Shown one piece after another: positions 53,961 to 57,684 of a stretch of 57,684 bases of DNA (position 1 is its first letter; each line of letters opens with the position of its first letter). The position numbers and the translations under genes were made by a program. This stretch comes from Candidatus Riflebacteria bacterium HGW-Riflebacteria-2. Its GTDB lineage: Bacteria; Muiribacteriota; Ozemobacteria; Ozemobacterales; Ozemobacteraceae. The notes under the pieces were generated by a model. It was given only the letters and a program-made list of their open reading frames with translations. It was not told the DNA's origin and made no database searches. The DNA lies in assembly GCA_002839435.1 (NCBI GenBank), contig PGYA01000027.1:13742-71425 (forward strand), read 5' to 3'.

Positions 53961-54713
53961 ATGAAACAGGTATTTTCCAGACCACGGAGCATGAGCAAGA
54001 AGCCTTTCCACTACTGTCCCGGCTGCGATCACGGGGTAGTTCACCGCCTGATTGCCGAAGTTATCGATGAACTCGAAATCCAGGACCGCACCATTGGCGT
54101 TGCGCCAGTTGGCTGCTCGGTTTTTGCCTACGATTATTTCGACTTCGATTTCAATCAGGCTGCGCATGGTCGCGCACCTGCGGTGGCCACCGGGATCAAG
54201 CGTGTCAGACCCGGCTCTATCGTCTTCACCTACCAGGGTGACGGTGATCTGGCCGCCATCGGAACCGCAGAAATCATTCATGCCGCCAATCGCGGCGAAA
54301 ACATCACCGTCGTATTCATTAACAATGCGATTTACGGCATGACCGGGGGCCAGATGGCACCGACTACGCTGATCGGCATGAAAACCCAGACTTCGCCTTA
54401 CGGTCGCGATGCCGCGACAGCTGGTAACCCGATTCGCATGAGCGAAATCATTGCAACACTCGAAAGTCCGGCTTACGTAACCCGCGTCACCGTAAACAAC
54501 CCGGCTAACCTGATGAAAACCAAAAAAGCCCTGCTTAATGCTTTCACATTGCAGAAAGAGGGCAAGGGCTTCAGTTTCGTCGAAGTGGTTTCTATCTGCC
54601 CGACCAACTGGGGCAAAAAACCGACCGATTCGCACAAATGGTTGACTGAGAACATGTTACCAGTATTCAAACTTGGCACGTTCAAAGATATCCATGGCGT
54701 CGAAAAATCCTGA
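53961..54713 (+). CDS. korB: 2-oxoacid:ferredoxin oxidoreductase beta subunit
   Basis: 250 residues. TPP-binding GDGDLAAIGTAEIIHAANRG and NNAIYGMTGGQMAPTT with the Mg2+-coordinating motif; CPGCDHG near residue 20 holds the cysteines of the family. It binds the diphosphate side of TPP at the interface with the alpha subunit. AGGAGCC lies before the start, 15 bases after korA. Confidence 0.95.
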   Translation: MKQVFSRPRSMSKKPFHYCPGCDHGVVHRLIAEVIDELEIQDRTIGVAPVGCSVFAYDYFDFDFNQAAHGRAPAVATGIKRVRPGSIVFTYQGDGDLAAIGTAEIIHAANRGENITVVFINNAIYGMTGGQMAPTTLIGMKTQTSPYGRDAATAGNPIRMSEIIATLESPAYVTRVTVNNPANLMKTKKALLNAFTLQKEGKGFSFVEVVSICPTNWGKKPTDSHKWLTENMLPVFKLGTFKDIHGVEKS

Positions 54714-54743
54714 CAGCTAGCAATAACACCCTAGGAGGCGTAT

Positions 54744-55340
54744 ATGTCGTCAAAAGTTGAAAGAATTATTCTGGCAGGATTCGGGGGCCAGGGCATACTA
54801 TTTCTGGGAAAGGTGCTGGCTCAAACCGGTATGCATGCCGGTAAGCATGTCTCCTGGATTCCATCATACGGCCCCGAAATGCGTGGTGGCACGGCAAACT
54901 GCACGGTAATTCTTTCCGAAAATGAAATTGCTTCGCCAATGGTAACCGTTCCGGATACGGTAATTGCCATGAACAGACCTTCGGTTGCCAAGTTCAACCT
55001 TAAGATCAAGGCTGGCGGCATGCTCATGTATAACTCTTCTCTGATCGAGCGCCAGGAATTCCGCGATGACATCAGACTCGTCGAAATACCGGCCAGCGAA
55101 ATCGCCGAAGAACTCGGCAACCCGCGCGTGGCAAACCTGGTAATGGCAGGAGCTTATTCGAAGTTCAGCAAACTCATTACCTTCGAAGATCTCGTAGCCG
55201 CTCTGCCAGACCTTATGCCCGGCGGCAAGAAGGAAATGCTCGAGATCAACCAGGCTGCCTTCAAAAAAGGCTTTGATTTCGTCGAAGAAAAGAAATACAT
55301 GTTCGGTCGCTATGTTTACTCGGTGTTTAAAGGCATCTGA
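54744..55340 (+). CDS. 2-oxoacid:ferredoxin oxidoreductase gamma subunit (second copy)
   Basis: 198 residues, clearly homologous to the copy at 52058 along its whole length (GFGGQGILFLGKVLA, YGPEMRGGTANCTV, IYNSSLI-like segment), with a longer C-terminus (KKYMFGRYVYSVF). GGAGG precedes the ATG. Two gamma proteins could compete for one alpha-beta core or serve different partners. Confidence 0.92.
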   Translation: MSSKVERIILAGFGGQGILFLGKVLAQTGMHAGKHVSWIPSYGPEMRGGTANCTVILSENEIASPMVTVPDTVIAMNRPSVAKFNLKIKAGGMLMYNSSLIERQEFRDDIRLVEIPASEIAEELGNPRVANLVMAGAYSKFSKLITFEDLVAALPDLMPGGKKEMLEINQAAFKKGFDFVEEKKYMFGRYVYSVFKGI

Positions 55341-55373
55341 AAATTGTCTGCCGACTGTCAGTAAAAAGATTGC

Positions 55374-55405
55374 GAGGGGGCGCAGTTTATGCGCTCCCTC
55401 TTGTT
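55374..55405 (+). terminator. Terminator at the end of the oxidoreductase operon
   Basis: Perfect 11-bp stem (55374-55384 with 55390-55400, one G-T), 5-nt loop, then TTGTT; 33 bases after the last gamma stop. Confidence 0.8.
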
Positions 55406-55421
55406 AACTCCGGAGGTTTCA

Positions 55422-55772
55422 TTGTCAAAGTCTACAGCTGTTCCTGAATCAATCAAAATAATTATCGAGGCGCTCAAAGACAAGAAGGTCGAAGACCTTG
55501 TTGTGCTCGACCTTATCGGTCTGGTGCCATATACCGATTATTTCATAATCGGATCCGGCAACAGCAGCACGCATGTGCAGACCCTTGCCGATACCGTGGC
55601 CAAACTCATCAAGATTCCCAACGTCGGCGGTGTCAGACTTGAATCTGATCAGGCCGCGAACTGGATATTGATCGATGGTGGCGAGTTTGTGCTGCATCTC
55701 TTTCAACCCAAAGCCCGCAAGTTCTACAATCTCGAAGATCTCTGGGAAGACGCGCCCCAGCTTGAGGTTTGA
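55422..55772 (+). CDS. rsfS: Ribosome silencing factor RsfS
   Basis: 116 residues from a TTG at 55422 that has CGGAGG five bases upstream. An in-frame ATG at 55389 lies inside the terminator hairpin and has no SD, so it is rejected. Family motifs: LDLIGLVPYTDYFIIGSGNSSTHVQ and WILIDGGEFVLHLF. RsfS binds L14 and blocks subunit joining when nutrients are low. Confidence 0.92.
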   Translation: MSKSTAVPESIKIIIEALKDKKVEDLVVLDLIGLVPYTDYFIIGSGNSSTHVQTLADTVAKLIKIPNVGGVRLESDQAANWILIDGGEFVLHLFQPKARKFYNLEDLWEDAPQLEV

Positions 55773-55775
55773 GCG

Positions 55776-56480
55776 ATGGTCCCGCATGCCCGCGTAATCG
55801 AGTCTTCGCTCGAAGGCACTCTCGATGCCGACAATCGGCATCGGCTTGAGCGCGTTCTGCGCCTGCGCGAGGGCGATGCGTTCGTGATCACCGATGGACA
55901 AGGCCAGGAAGCCATCGCGGTTCTTGGCCGCAACGGTTCGTACAGCGCCAGAGAGTGGCAGACGCCCGGCCGCGAACCACGCCTGCAGGCAGTTGTTTTT
56001 GCAGCGGTTTCCAAGGGCGAGCGCTTTGAATGGCTCATCGAAAAGGCCGTCGAAATGGGCGTTGTCAAGATTGTGCCGCTGCTTACCGAACGTTGCATCG
56101 TTAAAGGGCCAGGGGCCACAAAGGTCGAACGCTGGCGCAAGATCGCGGCAACTGCGATGATACAATGTGGCGGCTGTCTGCTGCCAGAAGTAGCCGAACC
56201 GACGCAACTGGAAGATCTGCCAGCACCCGCTGCCGATACTACGCCGATTTTGCTGCACGAAGAAGCTCTTTCCGTTTCATTGCACGAGTTGCCGGTGCAG
56301 CCCGGCCGCAGCTCGATCTGGCTCGCCTCCGGCCCCGAAGGCGGCTTCTCTGATCGCGAAGTAAATCTGCTGCTCGATAAAGGCTGGCAGCCAGTATGGC
56401 TCGGCCGCCGCCTGTTCAAGACCGACACCGCCCCGACCATCGCCCTCGCCAACCTGCTCTTACGCAGTTGGTTCGGCTGA
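55776..56480 (+). CDS. rsmE: 16S rRNA m3U1498 methyltransferase RsmE
   Basis: 234 residues, SPOUT family. HRLERVLRLREGDAFVITDG at the PUA-like N-terminus and WLASGPEGGFSDREV with the knot segment LGRRLFKTDTAPTIALA at the C-terminus. Methylates U1498 of 16S rRNA. It begins three bases after rsfS. Confidence 0.94.
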   Translation: MVPHARVIESSLEGTLDADNRHRLERVLRLREGDAFVITDGQGQEAIAVLGRNGSYSAREWQTPGREPRLQAVVFAAVSKGERFEWLIEKAVEMGVVKIVPLLTERCIVKGPGATKVERWRKIAATAMIQCGGCLLPEVAEPTQLEDLPAPAADTTPILLHEEALSVSLHELPVQPGRSSIWLASGPEGGFSDREVNLLLDKGWQPVWLGRRLFKTDTAPTIALANLLLRSWFG

Positions 56481-56492
56481 AAGGATCTGAAC

Positions 56493-56615
56493 ATGGGAAA
56501 ATGCAAATGTGGTAAAAGTAAAAAAGACAAGTGCGACGGCAGCTGCAAAAAAGACAAGAAAAAAGACAAAAAGAAAGACAAAAAAGACAAGAAGACAAGA
56601 AGAAATAGCCCCTAA
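56493..56615 (+). CDS. Small Cys/Lys-rich protein (40 residues)
   Basis: ATG at 56493, preceded by AAGGATCTGA, encodes MGKCKCGKSKKDKCDGSCKK followed by a Lys/Asp (KKDK) repeat, ending KTRRNSP at 56615. Four Cys (CKC, C, C) could bind metal. Moving the frame by one base within the A-rich run gives a clean ending of DKKK and a TAG at 56606-56608, so the present tail may result from an indel. It lies 12 bases after rsmE and could be translated from its transcript. No family is recognised. Confidence 0.45.
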   Translation: MGKCKCGKSKKDKCDGSCKKDKKKDKKKDKKDKKTRRNSP

Positions 56616-56732
56616 CCCTTGCACAAAGCCACAGAGCCACAAAGACGATTAGCCAAAAAAACTGTCCACAGAAAAACAGCCCAATCCGCAGATTTCACCG
56701 ATTACACCGATTTTTCCGCGTCGACGCGATTG
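56616..56732. other. Intergenic low-complexity segment before the toxin cassette
   Basis: Contains phrases such as ACAAAGCCACAGAGCCACAAAG and a CGCAGATTTCACCGATTACACC tract in direct tandem style, reminiscent of short intergenic repeats seen near mobile modules in many genomes. No gene is seen. It ends in the left 24-bp direct repeat. Confidence 0.4.
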
Positions 56733-56734
56733 TT
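56711..56734. repeat. Left 24-bp direct repeat flanking the mntA-hepT cassette
   Basis: Matches 57488-57511 in 23 of 24 bases. It contains the perfect palindrome CGCGTCGACGCG. It overlaps the last two bases of the restored hepT frame. Confidence 0.7.
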
Positions 56735-57076
56735 AAACCGATACTTTTCTTTTAATGTTTTCTATCAGCTTTGGGACGTACAATTGAATGGTTTCCCAGA
56801 CGATCTCCGAATCAACAATGTCGTAACCATAGCAATAATGTTTCGGAAGCCAACAATCTTCTCAATCTCTGGAATCTGCTCAGCCTCTTTTGGGAAATAC
56901 TTTTTCAGGCGATTGAGAGCTTCACCGATTATCTCAAACTTTCTTTCGCAGGCACTCTGAATCAATTCACTTGATTGAAATGATTCTTTGTCAAGATTCT
57001 GGGTAAATTCCTGAATTGACTTTGACGCGGAAAGAACGTCAAATAAAAGTTTTTCAGCTGTATGAAGCGAAGACAT
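56733..57076 (-). pseudogene. hepT: HepT toxin (HEPN), frameshifted at the catalytic His
   Basis: As it stands the frame gives 103 residues and ends at 56765 in a non-homologous tail. Up to FRNIIA it is a normal HepT (DUF86): QSACERKFEIIGEALNRL, then IVGFRNIIA. The RX4H catalytic motif should continue H-x-Y. Inserting one base between 56830 and 56831 restores CAT at that place and gives RNIIAHGYD, followed by EIVWETI and PKLIENI, ending at a TAA at 56733 with 114 residues, the family size. The single-base deletion hits the His codon itself, so the RNase should be dead. The gene overlaps mntA by 23 bases. Confidence 0.82.
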
Positions 57077-57362
57077 TTTTTTTTGTTCTCTCTATTGATG
57101 CCTTAAGATAAGGATTCCTGATGGATTTCCTGGTAATGAGATCAATTCTACGGTTGAAAATTTTCTGAAGATGGTTCTGTAATGCAAGAAATCTATCAAG
57201 CAGATTAGATTGGTTGGGCAGAAAATCAACAACAAAATCCAGATCGCTTTCATCGTTAAACTCGTCAGTCATTGCCGAGCCGAAAAGATCTAATCGAGCC
57301 ACCGACAATTGCTCGCAGAGGGCCCGAATCTCATTTTGGAAGTTATCAATGTTGAATCTCAT
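57054..57362 (-). CDS. mntA: MntA nucleotidyltransferase antitoxin
   Basis: 102 residues from the ATG at 57362, where the TATAAT-like box ends seven bases upstream. Motif GSAMTDEFNDESDLDFVVD (GSx10DxD) plus a later Asp in RRIDLI is the minimal nucleotidyltransferase signature. MntA proteins AMPylate the Tyr next to the HepT active site and silence it. The intact antitoxin next to a broken toxin is consistent with loss of toxicity. Confidence 0.88.
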   Translation of the reverse strand: MRFNIDNFQNEIRALCEQLSVARLDLFGSAMTDEFNDESDLDFVVDFLPNQSNLLDRFLALQNHLQKIFNRRIDLITRKSIRNPYLKASIERTKKNVFASYS

Positions 57363-57368
57363 GTAAAG

Positions 57369-57377
57369 ATTATACCA
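57369..57377 (-). promoter_or_regulatory. Extended -10 promoter of mntA-hepT, possibly leaderless
   Basis: On the minus strand TGG-TATAAT (57377-57369) sits only six bases before the mntA ATG, so the mRNA would start at or just upstream of the start codon. Confidence 0.5.
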
Positions 57378-57451
57378 CAAGACATGGAGAATGGCTCTGT
57401 TGTTGTTAATTCGGCTTAACGCCAGTCATGACCGGAAATGAGAGACGGGCG

Positions 57452-57475
57452 CGGGTGTTGCGTAAGCAAGACCCG
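57452..57475. repeat. Hairpin repeat near the right end
   Basis: CGGGTGTTGC and GCAAGACCCG arms (9 of 10 pairs) around a GTAA loop. It resembles the hairpin at 3517-3542, with shared GCGGGT and GCAAG-CCCG portions. Confidence 0.45.
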
Positions 57476-57487
57476 TGAACCGGCCGG

Positions 57488-57511
57488 TTTTTCCGCGTCT
57501 ACGCGATTGTT
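57488..57511. repeat. Right 24-bp direct repeat flanking the mntA-hepT cassette
   Basis: 23 of 24 bases identical to 56711-56734; the one difference turns the central palindrome into CGCGTCTACGCG. Confidence 0.7.
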
Positions 57512-57566
57512 CTGCCTCTTCAATTTATTATAATCACTCGTTCCACAGGTGAATCAACTGATTATC

Positions 57567-57684
57567 CTATGCCACTTTTTGTATGTATTCAGCTTCATAT
57601 TCTGGAAACATGATTATTGCTGGGTGAATACCAAAGGCGTGTGCCAGACTCTCAGCTCTTTTTTTTCCGATTTCAACCTTGTCA
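57567..57684 (-). CDS. C-terminal end of an XRE/HigA-like regulator (partial)
   Basis: The minus-strand frame enters at the right edge and ends with TAG at 57569-57567. The last 38 residues (KVEIGKKRAESLAHAFGIHP, then AIIMFPEYEAEYIQKVA) match the end of helix-turn-helix XRE-type antitoxins, where the I-E-x-GK-R and A.ALG.HPA.L pattern is typical. Probably the antitoxin of another toxin-antitoxin pair outside the window. Confidence 0.5.
   Translation of the reverse strand, partial: DKVEIGKKRAESLAHAFGIHPAIIMFPEYEAEYIQKVA

Noticed and set aside
53748..54635. 295-codon minus-strand ORF over korB
   Set aside because: Shadow of the well-supported beta subunit.
57416..57487. Possible attachment site or second toxin gene between mntA and the right repeat
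   Set aside because: No ORF of usable length; only a small hairpin is present.
1..57684. CRISPR array, rRNA, prophage or integrase genes
   Set aside because: No regularly spaced repeats, rRNA-like sequence, phage structural genes or recombinases were seen.

Overview
The window looks like a chromosomal segment from a diderm, probably uncultivated bacterium of about 50% G+C. Several features point to a lineage outside Proteobacteria and Firmicutes. There is a bacterial V/A-type ATPase operon in the gene order E-DUF2764-A-B-D-I-K, known from spirochaetes and Chlamydiae. There are also a lipoprotein, an AsmA/TamB-like protein, an SLH/Ig-like envelope protein and scattered prepilin-like genes. 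A Riflebacteria- or spirochaete-like origin is my guess; no rRNA or other phylogenetic marker was available to test it.

Layout. Positions 1-2.4 kb (minus strand) hold a MetX-like acyltransferase followed by a propionate CoA-transferase-like gene cut by the left edge. Positions 2.6-6.5 kb hold a pilin-like protein, an NHL-repeat protein and a membrane GGDEF diguanylate cyclase. Positions 6.7-9.0 kb (minus) hold tRNA-Ala(GGC) with a clear promoter and two tandem galT-like paralogues. Positions 9.2-10.5 kb hold an unknown winged-helix-like protein and an extremely acidic protein. Positions 10.6-16.3 kb form a translation/secretion block: ffh, rpsP, khpA, rimM, trmD, rplS, lepB, ylqF/rbgA. Positions 16.3-26 kb hold phoH-like, pgpH, ybeY, two CNNM/CorC-type genes, DUF502, DUF3048 and era. 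Positions 26-30.8 kb hold a HEAT-repeat protein with a cyclase-like domain, an NtrC-type regulator, a PtsN-like EIIA behind a strong sigma-54 promoter match, a degenerate RsbW-like protein and ndk. Positions 30.9-36 kb hold envelope proteins.

Positions 36.1-43.3 kb are the V-type ATPase operon, whose rotor-ring subunit carries a sodium-type ion-site signature. Positions 43.5-49.7 kb hold glmM, a TPR lipoprotein, three pseudopilin-like genes, an FG-GAP propeller protein and a TPR protein. Positions 49.8-51.8 kb hold a possible starch-binding-module protein, an isochorismatase-family hydrolase and a P-loop protein. Positions 52.0-55.3 kb hold a 2-oxoacid:ferredoxin oxidoreductase operon in the order gamma-delta-alpha-beta-gamma', with the gamma subunit duplicated. 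Positions 55.4-56.5 kb hold rsfS and rsmE.

The right end (56.5-57.7 kb) is accessory DNA. It has a small Cys/Lys-rich ORF, an MntA/HepT (MNT-HEPN) toxin-antitoxin cassette framed by near-identical 24-bp direct repeats, and the end of an XRE-type regulator. The HepT toxin has a one-base deletion exactly at the codon for its catalytic histidine.

Most of the window is ordinary core genome. The most unusual items are the hepT lesion and its flanking repeats, the galT paralogue whose active-site Gln is His, the signal peptidase with an Ig-like N-terminal extension, the sigma-54 promoter on ptsN, the duplicated gamma subunit and the cyclase-like/HEAT fusion. I did not find a convincing wholly new multi-gene system.
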